DNA of 5,749 nucleotides from an uncultured Carnobacterium sp. (GCA_937923125.1 CALALK010000105.1:1-5749); one strand, 5' to 3'; counted from the first letter of the stretch, positions 1-5,256 are shown. A program made the numbers and translations. Notes: generated by a model from the sequence alone, not told the origin.

Positions 1-988
1 CACGGAAGAATGTTAAACGACCTACGAATGGGTCAGTCATAACTTTGAAGGCCAATGCTGAGAATGGTTCTTCATCAGATGAATGACGTTCTACTTCTTG
101 GTCTGTGTTAGGGTCTACCCCTTTAATTGAAGGAACATCTAATGGAGATGGTAAGTAGTCAACTACTGCATCTAACATTAATTGTACCCCTTTGTTTTTG
201 AAGGCTGAACCACATAATACTGGGTAGAATTCTACCGCACATGTAGCTTTACGGATAGCTGCTTTTAATTCAGCTTCTGAAATTTCGTCACCTTCTAAAT
301 AGCGTTCCATTAATTCTTCATCAGTTTCAGCAACAGCTTCCACTAATTTTTCACGCCATTCTTCAGCTAAATCTTGTAAATCTTCAGGGATATCTGTTTC
401 TTGGATATCTGTACCTAAGTCATTTGTATAGATTTCAGCTTTCATTTTGATTAAGTCAATGATACCAGTGAAGTTGTCTTCAGCTCCGATTGGTAATTGA
501 ATTGGGTGTGCATTCGCTTGTAAACGTTCGTGGATTGTACGTACTGAATATAAGAAGTCAGCACCGATTTTATCCATTTTGTTTGCAAATACGATACGTG
601 GAACTCCGTATGTTGTAGCTTGACGCCATACAGTTTCTGTTTGAGGTTCTACCCCAGATTGAGCATCAAGTACAGCTACCGCACCATCTAATACACGTAG
701 AGAACGTTCTACTTCAACTGTGAAGTCCACGTGCCCTGGAGTGTCGATGATGTTGATACGGTGACCTTTCCATTGTGCTGTTGTAGCAGCTGATGTAATA
801 GTGATACCACGTTCTTGTTCTTGTTCCATCCAGTCCATTTGTGAAGCTCCTTCGTGAGTTTCACCAATTTTGTGGATTTTACCAGTGTAATAAAGTACAC
901 GCTCAGTCGTTGTAGTTTTACCTGCATCGATGTGGGCCATGATACCAATATTACGAGTATTTTCAAGAGAGAATTCTCTTTTTGCCAT
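1..988 (-). CDS. fusA: Elongation factor G, N-terminal part (runs off left edge)
   Basis: EF-G is the cytoplasmic GTPase that drives ribosomal translocation and, with ribosome recycling factor, subunit recycling. Translation from 988 gives 329 complete codons before the window ends, a little under half of the usual ~690-700 residues. All the GTPase signatures are present: P-loop AHIDAGKT (18-25), switch [11 protein letters not shown] (60-69), DTPGH (82-86), NKMD (136-139) and the G5 motif GSA (260-262). The G' insert lies between G4 and G5, and domain II begins near residue 310 ([17 protein letters not shown]). The start is fixed by the usual [17 protein letters not shown]-terminus and a Shine-Dalgarno AAAGAGGTG (999-1007) ending 10 nt upstream. 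It is the third gene of the str operon, 71 nt after rpsG, with an A/T-rich hairpin in the gap. The frame is open throughout. The identification is certain; only the C-terminal domains (most of II, and III-V) are missing. Confidence 0.98.
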   Translation of the reverse strand, partial: MAKREFSLENTRNIGIMAHIDAGKTTTTERVLYYTGKIHKIGETHEGASQMDWMEQEQERGITITSAATTAQWKGHRINIIDTPGHVDFTVEVERSLRVLDGAVAVLDAQSGVEPQTETVWRQATTYGVPRIVFANKMDKIGADFLYSVRTIHERLQANAHPIQLPIGAEDNFTGIIDLIKMKAEIYTNDLGTDIQETDIPEDLQDLAEEWREKLVEAVAETDEELMERYLEGDEISEAELKAAIRKATCAVEFYPVLCGSAFKNKGVQLMLDAVVDYLPSPLDVPSIKGVDPNTDQEVERHSSDEEPFSALAFKVMTDPFVGRLTFFR

Positions 989-1033
989 CTTCGTTCTACA
1001 CCTCTTTCTATATTTCTAACAATAAGTGAGACC

Positions 1034-1055
1034 AAAAAGGTTGAAAAACCTTTTT
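1034..1055 (-). terminator. A/U-rich hairpin between rpsG and fusA, possible attenuator
   Basis: On the minus-strand RNA, AAAAAGGTT pairs with AACCTTTTT around a UUUC loop (9 bp, only two G-C pairs). The 3' arm ends in five U and is followed by GGUCUC, not a free U-run. It begins 4 nt after the rpsG stop codon. It is too weak for a confident terminator inside an essential operon. It could cause partial termination, mark an RNA processing site or protect a 3' end. The structure is seen in the sequence; its role is inferred. Confidence 0.4.
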
Positions 1056-1059
1056 AATC

Positions 1060-1530
1060 TTACCAACGATAGTGAGCAAACGCTTTGTTCGCTTCAGCCA
1101 TTTTATGTGTATCTTCACGTTTCTTAACAGAAGCACCAGTGTTGTTCGCAGCATCCATAATTTCTTTAGCTAAACGAACTTCCATTGTGTCTTCACCACG
1201 TAGACGTGAGTAGTTTACTAACCAACGTAAACCTAATGTAGTACGACGGTCTGGACGAACTTCCACAGGAACTTGGTAGTTAGAACCCCCTACACGACGA
1301 GCTTTAACTTCAAGAACAGGCATAATGTTTTTCATTGCTTGTTCGAAAACTTCCATTGGATCGTTTCCAGTTTTTTCTTTAACGATATCAAATGCGTTAT
1401 ATAAGATTGTTGCAGCTTTACCACGTTTTCCATCTACCATTAAACGGTTGATTAAACGAGTAACTAATTTTGAATTATAAATTGGATCAGGTAAAACATC
1501 ACGTTTTGCGACAGGACCTTTACGAGGCAT
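1060..1530 (-). CDS. rpsG: 30S ribosomal protein S7
   Basis: S7 is a primary 16S rRNA-binding protein that nucleates assembly of the 30S head and lines the mRNA exit channel near the E site. The product is 156 aa, the normal bacterial length. It carries typical S7 blocks: [20 protein letters not shown] at the N-terminus, the [15 protein letters not shown] helix (25-39), the [19 protein letters not shown] stretch (78-96) that forms the beta-hairpin arm and its base, and the C-terminal [15 protein letters not shown]. An AAAGGAGG Shine-Dalgarno ends 7 nt before the ATG. It lies 36 nt downstream of rpsL and 71 nt upstream of fusA in the conserved str order. In E. coli, S7 represses this operon by binding the rpsL-rpsG spacer. 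Here the spacer is short (36 nt) and shows no strong fold, so that mechanism is not evident at this site. Confidence 0.98.
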   Translation of the reverse strand: MPRKGPVAKRDVLPDPIYNSKLVTRLINRLMVDGKRGKAATILYNAFDIVKEKTGNDPMEVFEQAMKNIMPVLEVKARRVGGSNYQVPVEVRPDRRTTLGLRWLVNYSRLRGEDTMEVRLAKEIMDAANNTGASVKKREDTHKMAEANKAFAHYRW

Positions 1531-1566
1531 TTATAATCCTCCTTTCATTTAATGAGTGTTTATTTA

Positions 1567-1983
1567 TTATTTGTTTTTAGGACGTTTAGTACCGTATTTA
1601 GAACGACCTTGCATACGGTTGTTAACTCCTGCAGTGTCTAAAGCACCACGAATGATATGGTAACGTACCCCTGGTAAGTCTTTTACACGTCCACCACGGA
1701 TTAACACAACGCTGTGTTCTTGTAAGTTGTGACCGATACCTGGAATGTACGCAGTTACTTCGATTAAGTTAGATAAACGTACACGGGCATATTTACGTAA
1801 CGCTGAGTTAGGTTTTTTAGGTGTCATAGTACCTACACGAGTACATACACCACGTTTTTGTGGAGAGTTTGTATTCGTTTGTGATTTTTTGAAACTGTTA
1901 TAGCCTTTACCTAACGCTGGAGAAGCTGATTTCTCAACTGCTGATTTACGAGGTTTACGGACTAATTGGTTAATAGTTGGCAT
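1567..1983 (-). CDS. rpsL: 30S ribosomal protein S12
   Basis: S12 sits at the decoding centre of the 30S subunit and controls accuracy. The product is 138 aa. Residues ~26-40 ([15 protein letters not shown]) are the insertion typical of Firmicutes S12, absent from the 124-aa E. coli protein. The two loops where streptomycin-resistance changes arise are wild type: TPKKPNSAL with K56 (E. coli K43) and [11 protein letters not shown] with K101 (E. coli K88). D102 corresponds to the aspartate that is methylthiolated in E. coli. The start has a perfect AAGGAGG (1993-1999) with 9-nt spacing. It is the first gene of the str operon, preceded by a ~160-nt structured leader and a strong promoter. The C-terminus ends KRPKNK, slightly longer than the usual KRPKK/KRPKA. 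Confidence 0.98.
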   Translation of the reverse strand: MPTINQLVRKPRKSAVEKSASPALGKGYNSFKKSQTNTNSPQKRGVCTRVGTMTPKKPNSALRKYARVRLSNLIEVTAYIPGIGHNLQEHSVVLIRGGRVKDLPGVRYHIIRGALDTAGVNNRMQGRSKYGTKRPKNK

Positions 1984-2016
1984 TAAGCTCTTCCTCCTTC
2001 CCTAACGGGTTCTTCT

Positions 2017-2085
2017 TGGTCCACACTTCCGGGCGGACCATTTTTTGTTAAAAATTAAAAGACATCACTGTCTCATAAAATGGCC
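2017..2085 (-). promoter_or_regulatory. rpsL leader with two mutually exclusive RNA folds
   Basis: Fold A is an 8-bp hairpin in the minus-strand RNA, UGGUCCGC/GUGGACCA with an 8-nt loop CCGGAAGU (2017-2040). One pair is G-U and becomes a mismatch on the other strand, so the fold belongs to the rpsL mRNA. Fold B pairs GGCCAUUUU (2077-2085) with AAAAUGGUC (2036-2044), 9 bp with one G-U. It uses the 5' arm of fold A, so the two cannot coexist. Fold B encloses a small hairpin GAGACA-GUGA-UGUCUU with a GNRA tetraloop (2059-2074), followed by a U-rich run. A further 5-bp stem CAGUC/GACUG lies at 2093-2107. Switching between such folds is typical of autoregulatory ribosomal-protein leaders, but I know of no named family that this matches. 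Confidence 0.5.
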
Positions 2086-2150
2086 TTCTTACCAGTCAGC
2101 ACGACTGATTTGATTACTTATCAGGAATCAGGTATAAAAGCACCTCTAAT

Positions 2151-2179
2151 AGAATAGCATTTCTCCTTCAACACGTCAA
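2151..2179 (-). promoter_or_regulatory. Predicted str operon (rpsL) promoter
   Basis: On the minus strand, -35 TTGACG (2174-2179) is separated by 17 bp from -10 TATTCT (2151-2156). A TGC directly before the -10 gives the extended -10 form TGnTATTCT. The expected start of transcription is near 2144, giving a leader of about 160 nt. It lies downstream of the palindrome at 2247-2283, which would insulate the operon from transcription of the upstream gene. The motif match is good; the start site is inferred. Confidence 0.75.
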
Positions 2180-2244
2180 GAATTTTCTTAAGAGAAAATG
2201 TTCCCTTTTATTCGGTACAATCTATATAGAAGAAACTTACTCCA

Positions 2245-2283
2245 CAAATAAATATCCACCGGCTTAGCCGGTGGATATTTATT
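2245..2283. repeat. 39-bp palindromic repeat, copy 1
   Basis: Positions 2247-2283 form a perfect inverted repeat: 17-bp arms (AATAAATATCCACCGGC and its complement) around a 3-nt TTA loop. The same 39 bp recur 999 bp away at 3244-3282 with one difference (G2270 is A at 3269). The two copies have the same orientation and bracket the block holding the three small genes. It could be a dispersed palindromic element of REP type, the scar of an insertion, or a duplicated terminator. The repeat itself is directly visible. Confidence 0.9.
2247..2283 (-). terminator. Likely bidirectional terminator after the DUF2922-type gene
   Basis: The stem has a G/C-rich core (CCACCGGC/GCCGGTGG) with A/T outer pairs, so either strand reads GGATATTTATT at its 3' side. 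It starts 16 nt after the stop codon of the gene ending at 2300. There is no unpaired U-run, so efficiency is uncertain. Its place between a gene and the next promoter supports a terminator role. Confidence 0.55.
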
Positions 2284-2299
2284 CGATTATTTATTGTTG

Positions 2300-2533
2300 T
2301 TAAAGAAAGACATCCACTCTCCGCGTCTTATAATAAGCATCTCTTCGGCCTTCATACAATTGTACTCCGTCTTTTTCAAAAAGATTAGCTTCTATAATAC
2401 TCTCCATTGCTATATTAGCTGAATCCTTCTTCAATTTATCCTTAGGACGTGAAATAATCAGGTTCTTTGTTTTTCTGTCACTCCCTTTGAATCGTAAATG
2501 CAGTTTCTTCTCAACAAATGTATGATGTGTCAT
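2300..2533 (-). CDS. DUF2922-type small protein
   Basis: The product is 77 aa with no signal or membrane segment, so it is probably cytoplasmic. Its pattern fits the DUF2922 family of short Firmicutes proteins. An N-terminal strand KKLHLRFKGSDRK (9-21) is followed by a second strand (NLIISRPKDKL, 24-34), where the family has a conserved P near 'PKDDL'. Then come a helix with the family's M-II-N pattern (IAMESIIEANLF, 41-52) and a C-terminal strand ending RRVDVFL. This is recognition by eye, and the function of the family is unknown. Members often sit beside a DUF1659 gene, but none is present here. The start has GAGGAGG (2541-2547) with 7-nt spacing. A 121-nt gap separates it from the HTH gene upstream, so it may have its own promoter. 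It is basic and lysine-rich. The 37-nt palindrome follows its stop. Confidence 0.72.
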   Translation of the reverse strand: MTHHTFVEKKLHLRFKGSDRKTKNLIISRPKDKLKKDSANIAMESIIEANLFEKDGVQLYEGRRDAYYKTRRVDVFL

Positions 2534-2654
2534 AATTTTTCCTCCTCATTTCTATTCATAATCTAATAAGTCTTACACTTATAAAAACAAATTTAGGAGT
2601 TAAATTGCTATGCTCTAAGAGATTTTTTCTGTGAACAATTGTAATTTTGTAATG
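2534..2654 (-). promoter_or_regulatory. Spacer upstream of the DUF2922-type gene with an inverted repeat
   Basis: The 121-nt A/T-rich spacer holds an inverted repeat ATAAGT-5 nt-ACTTAT at 2566-2582, about 33 nt before the start codon. No -35/-10 pair stands out clearly; TATAAG at 2578-2583 on the minus strand overlaps the inverted repeat but lacks a good -35. There is no convincing terminator for the HTH gene, so read-through into this gene is possible. Confidence 0.3.
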
Positions 2655-2951
2655 CTACTTAGGCAGTTTTTTCTTTTTTACTTTCACTTCTACATCATAT
2701 CCACATCGATAAGCTAAATCCAACAGAGTAAGAATAGTTGGATTATGGTCTCCGCTCTGCAATCTCGAAAGATTTGATGCTTTAAGATCGACTTCTTTTG
2801 CAAAATCTTCTAAAGAAAGTCCTGTCACCGTTTGTAACTTTGTCATTTGTAACGCAACTCGCTGCATCATCATTTCCTTTTCTAAATCATACTCAAACGT
2901 CGGATATTCTGATGAAAGCTTGCAAAGTTTTGAAGTTAGGTACGTCCCCAT
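2655..2951 (-). CDS. XRE-family HTH protein, HigA-like antitoxin candidate
   Basis: The product is 98 aa. An acidic N-terminal helix region (EYPTFEYDLEKEMMMQRVALQM, 15-36) leads into a Cro/C1-type helix-turn-helix: LSLEDFAKEVDLKASNLSRLQSGDHNPTILTLLDLAYRCG, about 45-84. The turn and recognition helix are near 53-66. A basic tail KVKKKKLPK ends it. This order (helix, HTH, NP.L..L..LA..LG motif) is that of HigA-type antitoxins and related repressors. The start is set by a perfect AAGGAGG (2961-2967) 9 nt upstream. An in-frame ATG seven codons earlier at 2972 overlaps that site and has none of its own. A third option, at 2867, would remove the overlap but also the N-terminal helices. The gene overlaps the upstream gene by 59 nt in another frame, so translation is probably coupled. 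It is likely the DNA-binding autoregulator of this operon, acting at 3183-3216. Confidence 0.82.
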   Translation of the reverse strand: MGTYLTSKLCKLSSEYPTFEYDLEKEMMMQRVALQMTKLQTVTGLSLEDFAKEVDLKASNLSRLQSGDHNPTILTLLDLAYRCGYDVEVKVKKKKLPK

Positions 2952-3159
2952 CGTCCATCTCCTCCTTAACATTTTTTGAAAGGGTTATTAGCAATCCATG
3001 TTTTCCTTTATACCAGCGACCCCATTTTTGAATCATCTCATCTGTTAACCCATCTTCTTGCAGTATTTTTAATATGGCTGCATATTTTACTTTTTCTTCG
3101 TATGAATACTCATCTAACCGATCTACCATATCTTTTTTGATTTTAAACTTGCGCTTCAT
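2893..3159 (-). CDS. Unrecognised 88-aa protein, toxin-position partner of the HTH gene
   Basis: I do not recognise this protein. It is small, charged and without signal or membrane segment: a lysine-rich N-terminus (MKRKFKIKKDMVDRL), a helical stretch (YEEKVKYAAILKILQEDGL, about 19-37), a W/Y-rich patch (KWGRWYKGKHGLL, about 45-57) and an acidic C-terminal part (VKEEMDDGDVPNF). The 'E..K..AILK.L.EDGL' stretch faintly resembles the middle of HigB/Gp49-like toxins, but their later R-fY and LLhgF-KKt motifs are missing. It could therefore be a diverged toxin, a decayed one or something unrelated. The start at 3159 has GGAGGTG (3166-3172) well placed; a GTG at 3174 would lie upstream of and overlap that site. 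Its 3' end overlaps the HTH gene by 59 nt. First position before an HTH gene and tandem palindromes at its promoter suggest a toxin-antitoxin or repressor-controlled operon. That role is inferred from context only. Confidence 0.6.
   Translation of the reverse strand: MKRKFKIKKDMVDRLDEYSYEEKVKYAAILKILQEDGLTDEMIQKWGRWYKGKHGLLITLSKNVKEEMDDGDVPNFKTLQAFIRISDV
2961..2967 (-). promoter_or_regulatory. Ribosome binding site that sets the HTH gene start
   Basis: AAGGAGG lies inside the upstream reading frame (within its codons for VKEE) and ends 9 nt before the ATG at 2951. It makes that ATG the best start and implies independent or coupled translation from within the first gene. Confidence 0.8.
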
Positions 3160-3182
3160 CTCTCCCACCTCCACACCTTAAA

Positions 3183-3216
3183 ATTATCATATATGATAAT
3201 TATCACATATGATAAT
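3183..3216 (-). promoter_or_regulatory. Tandem palindromic operator over the small-gene operon promoter
   Basis: Two 18-bp palindromes overlap by 2 bp (16-bp period): a perfect one at 3183-3200 (ATTATCATATATGATAAT) and one at 3199-3216 with a single asymmetric pair. Minus-strand promoter elements lie within them: TTATCA (3210-3215), 18-bp spacer, TATGAT (3186-3191). Transcription would start near 3179, about 20 nt before the 88-aa gene's start codon at 3159. A dimeric HTH protein bound here would block RNA polymerase, as in autoregulated toxin-antitoxin operons. The palindromes are certain; the promoter assignment is moderate and the binding protein is inferred. Confidence 0.65.
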
Positions 3217-3243
3217 TTTGCTCTTTTATAGTATTATTTTGCT

Positions 3244-3282
3244 CAAATAAATATCCACCGGCTTAGCCAGTGGATATTTATT
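3244..3282. repeat. 39-bp palindromic repeat, copy 2
   Basis: This copy matches 2245-2283 at 38 of 39 positions. The change at 3269 (A for G) breaks one C-G pair on the plus strand but leaves a G-U pair in minus-strand RNA, so the minus transcript keeps the full 17-bp stem. It lies just downstream of the fba terminator and upstream of the operon at 2655-3159. It may be a second terminator for fba and forms the right border of the repeat-bounded block. Confidence 0.9.
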
Positions 3283-3291
3283 GGTCTAATT

Positions 3292-3320
3292 AAAAAGAGA
3301 CAGGCGAAATCGCCTGCCTC
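3292..3320 (-). terminator. Intrinsic terminator of fba
   Basis: Minus-strand RNA forms GAGGCAGGCG-AUUU-CGCCUGUCUC, a 10-bp stem with one G-U pair, followed directly by UUUUUAAUU. It starts 13 nt after the fba stop. It is a classic rho-independent terminator, and the G-U pair (a mismatch on the plus strand) confirms the direction. Confidence 0.92.
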
Positions 3321-3333
3321 AAAATAGTGATTA

Positions 3334-4191
3334 TTAAGCTTTTCCTGTTGAACCGAAGATGTCCATTGTTTCTTTTGTAATCTTAACGATTGCATCGAAA
3401 CCAGGTTTGATAATTTTACGTGGGTCATAAACACCAGCGTCTGCATTTAATTTAGCACGAACTGCTGCTGTCCATTGTTGTTGTAATTCAGTGTTAACGT
3501 TGATTTTAGCATGTCCACGTTCGATTGCTTTTTTGATTTGGTATTCTGGAATACCTGATCCACCGTGTAATACTAATGGAGCACCTGTAGCTTCTGAGAT
3601 TGCTAACATTTCATCGAAACCTAAAACTGGTTCGCCTGAGTAAGTTCCGTGAACTGAACCTAAAGCTGCTGCTAATGCATCAATTTTAGCTTCTTTAACC
3701 ATACGTACACATTCGTTTAAGTCAGCGTAGTTGATTCCTCCAGTTACGCCATCTTCAGTACCACCTACAGTACCTACTTCAGCTTCAACTGAAACTCCTT
3801 TTGGATGTGCATATTCTACAACTTCTTTAGTTAATTCGATGTTTTCATCGATTGGGAAGTGAGAGTGGTCAAACATTACTGAGCTGAATCCAGCGTCGAT
3901 GTATTGTTTACATACTTCTACTGAAGAACCGTGGTCTAAGTGTAATGCTACTGGAACAGTGATGTTCATTGCATCTAATAATGCATTTACCATAGCTGAA
4001 ACAACTTTTGGTCCACCCATGTATTTACCAGCGCCTTCAGATACACCTAAGATAATTGGTGAGTTAGCTTCTTGAGCTGCTGTTAATACTGCTTGTGTCC
4101 ATTCTAAGTTGTTGATGTTGAATTGACCAACAGCGTATTTACCTTCTTTAGCTTTTTGTAACATTTCAGTCATGCTTACTAAACGACTCAT
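3334..4191 (-). CDS. fba: Class II fructose-1,6-bisphosphate aldolase
   Basis: This zinc enzyme cleaves fructose 1,6-bisphosphate to glyceraldehyde 3-phosphate and dihydroxyacetone phosphate in glycolysis, and runs in reverse in gluconeogenesis. It is cytoplasmic. The product is 285 aa, the length of Bacillus/Listeria FbaA. Visible motifs are ALHLDHGSS (catalytic D86, zinc ligand H87), [10 protein letters not shown] (135-144), GSVHGTY (zinc ligand H181), LHGGSG (zinc ligand H209 and phosphate loop 210-213) and NVNTE (231-235, phosphate binding). The later part ([13 protein letters not shown], and [26 protein letters not shown]) departs from B. subtilis FbaA, so a closely related class II ketose-bisphosphate aldolase with another substrate, such as tagatose bisphosphate, cannot be fully excluded. 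No gatYZ or lac-type neighbours are present, and the solitary locus with its own promoter and terminator fits the glycolytic enzyme. The Shine-Dalgarno AAGGAGG (4201-4207) has 9-nt spacing. Confidence 0.93.
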   Translation of the reverse strand: MSRLVSMTEMLQKAKEGKYAVGQFNINNLEWTQAVLTAAQEANSPIILGVSEGAGKYMGGPKVVSAMVNALLDAMNITVPVALHLDHGSSVEVCKQYIDAGFSSVMFDHSHFPIDENIELTKEVVEYAHPKGVSVEAEVGTVGGTEDGVTGGINYADLNECVRMVKEAKIDALAAALGSVHGTYSGEPVLGFDEMLAISEATGAPLVLHGGSGIPEYQIKKAIERGHAKINVNTELQQQWTAAVRAKLNADAGVYDPRKIIKPGFDAIVKITKETMDIFGSTGKA

Positions 4192-4238
4192 GTTTTAGTT
4201 CCTCCTTGATGCTTACAGCATTTATTTTTAACGTTTTT

Positions 4239-4267
4239 ATTATACCCTAATTGTTCTATTTTTTCCA
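4239..4267 (-). promoter_or_regulatory. Predicted fba promoter
   Basis: On the minus strand, -35 TGGAAA (4262-4267), a 17-bp spacer and a consensus -10 TATAAT (4239-4244) predict a start near 4232 and a leader of about 40 nt. No terminator hairpin is visible between the upstream gene's stop (4300) and this promoter, so some read-through into fba is possible. Confidence 0.75.
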
Positions 4268-4299
4268 CCCTTTGTTGTTTTGTTACAGTTTCTTAAGGA

Positions 4300-5199
4300 T
4301 TAGTACGTTTTGGTTGCGCTATCTTTTTTTCGAATCAATTTATACAGGACAAAGCCACCAACCACTATACCGATAATCGTAATAGAAGACTCTCTCCATG
4401 GAATAACCACTCCGTTCGGCCTTGCATCACCATTTTCTGAACCTATATGACGTTCCCTAGCAAACTCACGCACTACTTCCTTAGCCTCATTAAACGGATA
4501 GAACTTATCTAGAGATAGCTCACCTTTTACATTTGAGATACCTCCTTCTACTAAAGGAAATTCATGAAACAATACTTTATAAACTCCATCCACTTTTATA
4601 AGCACCACCGGAACTTGTAACTCTTTAGAAACGGCAAAAATGACCTTTTCTACATTTAAGTATTCTTTCTCAATCACTTCCTGAGCCACTTTTATAATTG
4701 AATGCGCATTCTTCTCATAAGTGCTCACATAAGCAACCGTCCATTTTCCTTGTGACTGAATCAGTTTTTCCCCTTCTTCTTTTGTTAGATATCCCTGCTT
4801 CACTTTGTTTTCTATTTCTAATGAATTTGTCGGGCCTCCAATATAAAGATGAGCCTCTTTCTCTAGTGTAGGATTCTTTATCGGAACCACCCATTTATAG
4901 TTACTATTAGTTACGATACGTTCAATTTCTTCACTATCTAGATTCTTTTCCTCGTTAAACAGCGGAACGTCATAATACATCTTGACTGCATGGTCAAAGT
5001 CAACACTTTCTATACGTTCGTCCCCATCGCGAGACATATTGAGAATTTCTTCTTCTAGATGAAGGATTTCGTCCTTAGACTGAATCGAGGTTACCGTTTC
5101 ACCATATACACTAGCGAATCTAAACTGCAATAAAATTATCAAAAGCGTAAAACAACAGAAGATTCTTAGCAAACACCTATTTGACTTATCCATCACCAT
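4300..5199 (-). CDS. Unrecognised membrane-anchored extracellular protein
   Basis: I do not recognise this 299-aa protein. The N-terminus has basic residues (K5, R8, R12) and a hydrophobic run (about 13-25) leading to FASVYGETV, a plausible signal peptidase site near 33. Residues ~34-270 are charged and soluble-looking, with an acidic first part (LEEEILNMSRDGDE, EEIERIV), then YKWVVPIKNPTLEKEAHLYIGGP, a helix-rich middle, and a beta-like stretch (VPVVLIKVDGVYKVLFHEFPLVEGG). A single membrane helix (about 272-288) is followed by KLIRKKDSATKTY, a positive tail expected inside. This gives a type I topology: large domain outside, short tail in the cytoplasm. There is no LPXTG motif or lipobox. 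The start at 5199 has AGGAAGG just upstream; an ATG two codons later is also possible. The gene is divergent from a CapA-family gene, so an envelope role is plausible but unproven. Confidence 0.75.
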   Translation of the reverse strand: MVMDKSNRCLLRIFCCFTLLIILLQFRFASVYGETVTSIQSKDEILHLEEEILNMSRDGDERIESVDFDHAVKMYYDVPLFNEEKNLDSEEIERIVTNSNYKWVVPIKNPTLEKEAHLYIGGPTNSLEIENKVKQGYLTKEEGEKLIQSQGKWTVAYVSTYEKNAHSIIKVAQEVIEKEYLNVEKVIFAVSKELQVPVVLIKVDGVYKVLFHEFPLVEGGISNVKGELSLDKFYPFNEAKEVVREFARERHIGSENGDARPNGVVIPWRESSITIIGIVVGGFVLYKLIRKKDSATKTY

Positions 5200-5256
5200 A
5201 CACCCTTCCTGTAACGATTTCCTACAACAAAACTATCAACTACTGCTTTCAACTAA

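Larger units (their letters stand above)
1984..2299 (-). other. Intergenic region between DUF2922 gene and rpsL
   Basis: This 316-base stretch has no credible coding frame on either strand. From right to left (the direction of transcription) it holds the perfect 37-nt palindrome (2247-2283) after the small DUF2922-type gene, an A/T-rich stretch with an 18-bp imperfect palindrome (2182-2199, ATTTTCT/AGAAAAT arms) directly upstream of the -35, the str promoter (2151-2179), and the rpsL leader with several hairpins (2107 to 2017). The rpsL ribosome binding site closes it. The A/T-rich palindrome may act as an UP element or operator; nothing in the sequence decides between them. Confidence 0.8.

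Noticed and set aside
709..1035. 108-aa open frame on the minus strand overlapping the start of fusA
   Set aside because: It lies in another frame over the highly conserved EF-G coding region and has no ribosome binding site or recognisable motif.
854..1057. 67-aa open frame on the plus strand
   Set aside because: Antisense to fusA and the rpsG-fusA spacer; no ribosome binding site, composition of a shadow frame.
1567..1983. Possible streptomycin-resistance changes in S12
   Set aside because: K56 and K101, equivalent to E. coli K43 and K88, and their surrounding loops are wild type.
2017..2046. Hairpin followed by TTTTTT on the plus strand, resembling a plus-strand terminator
   Set aside because: No plus-strand gene precedes it, and one stem pair works only as G-U in minus-strand RNA, so it is assigned to the rpsL leader.
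2798..3031. 77-aa open frame on the plus strand
   Set aside because: Antisense to the HTH and 88-aa genes, which have good ribosome binding sites and, for the HTH gene, a clear domain.
2893..3159. Firm assignment of the 88-aa protein as HigB or RelE toxin
   Set aside because: Only a faint resemblance in the middle; the conserved C-terminal arginine, tyrosine and lysine motifs of those toxins are not visible.
2245..3282. Insertion sequence or transposon ends
   Set aside because: No transposase-like frame lies inside, and the flanking repeats are self-palindromes in the same orientation, not terminal inverted repeats of an element.
3243..3446. 67-aa open frame on the minus strand at the end of fba
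   Set aside because: Reads through the fba 3' end in another frame and across the terminator and palindrome; not a gene.
4205..4220. Possible CcpA (cre) site before fba, containing TGTAAGCATCAA
   Set aside because: The central CG of the cre consensus is missing and the site overlaps the ribosome binding region; the match is too weak.
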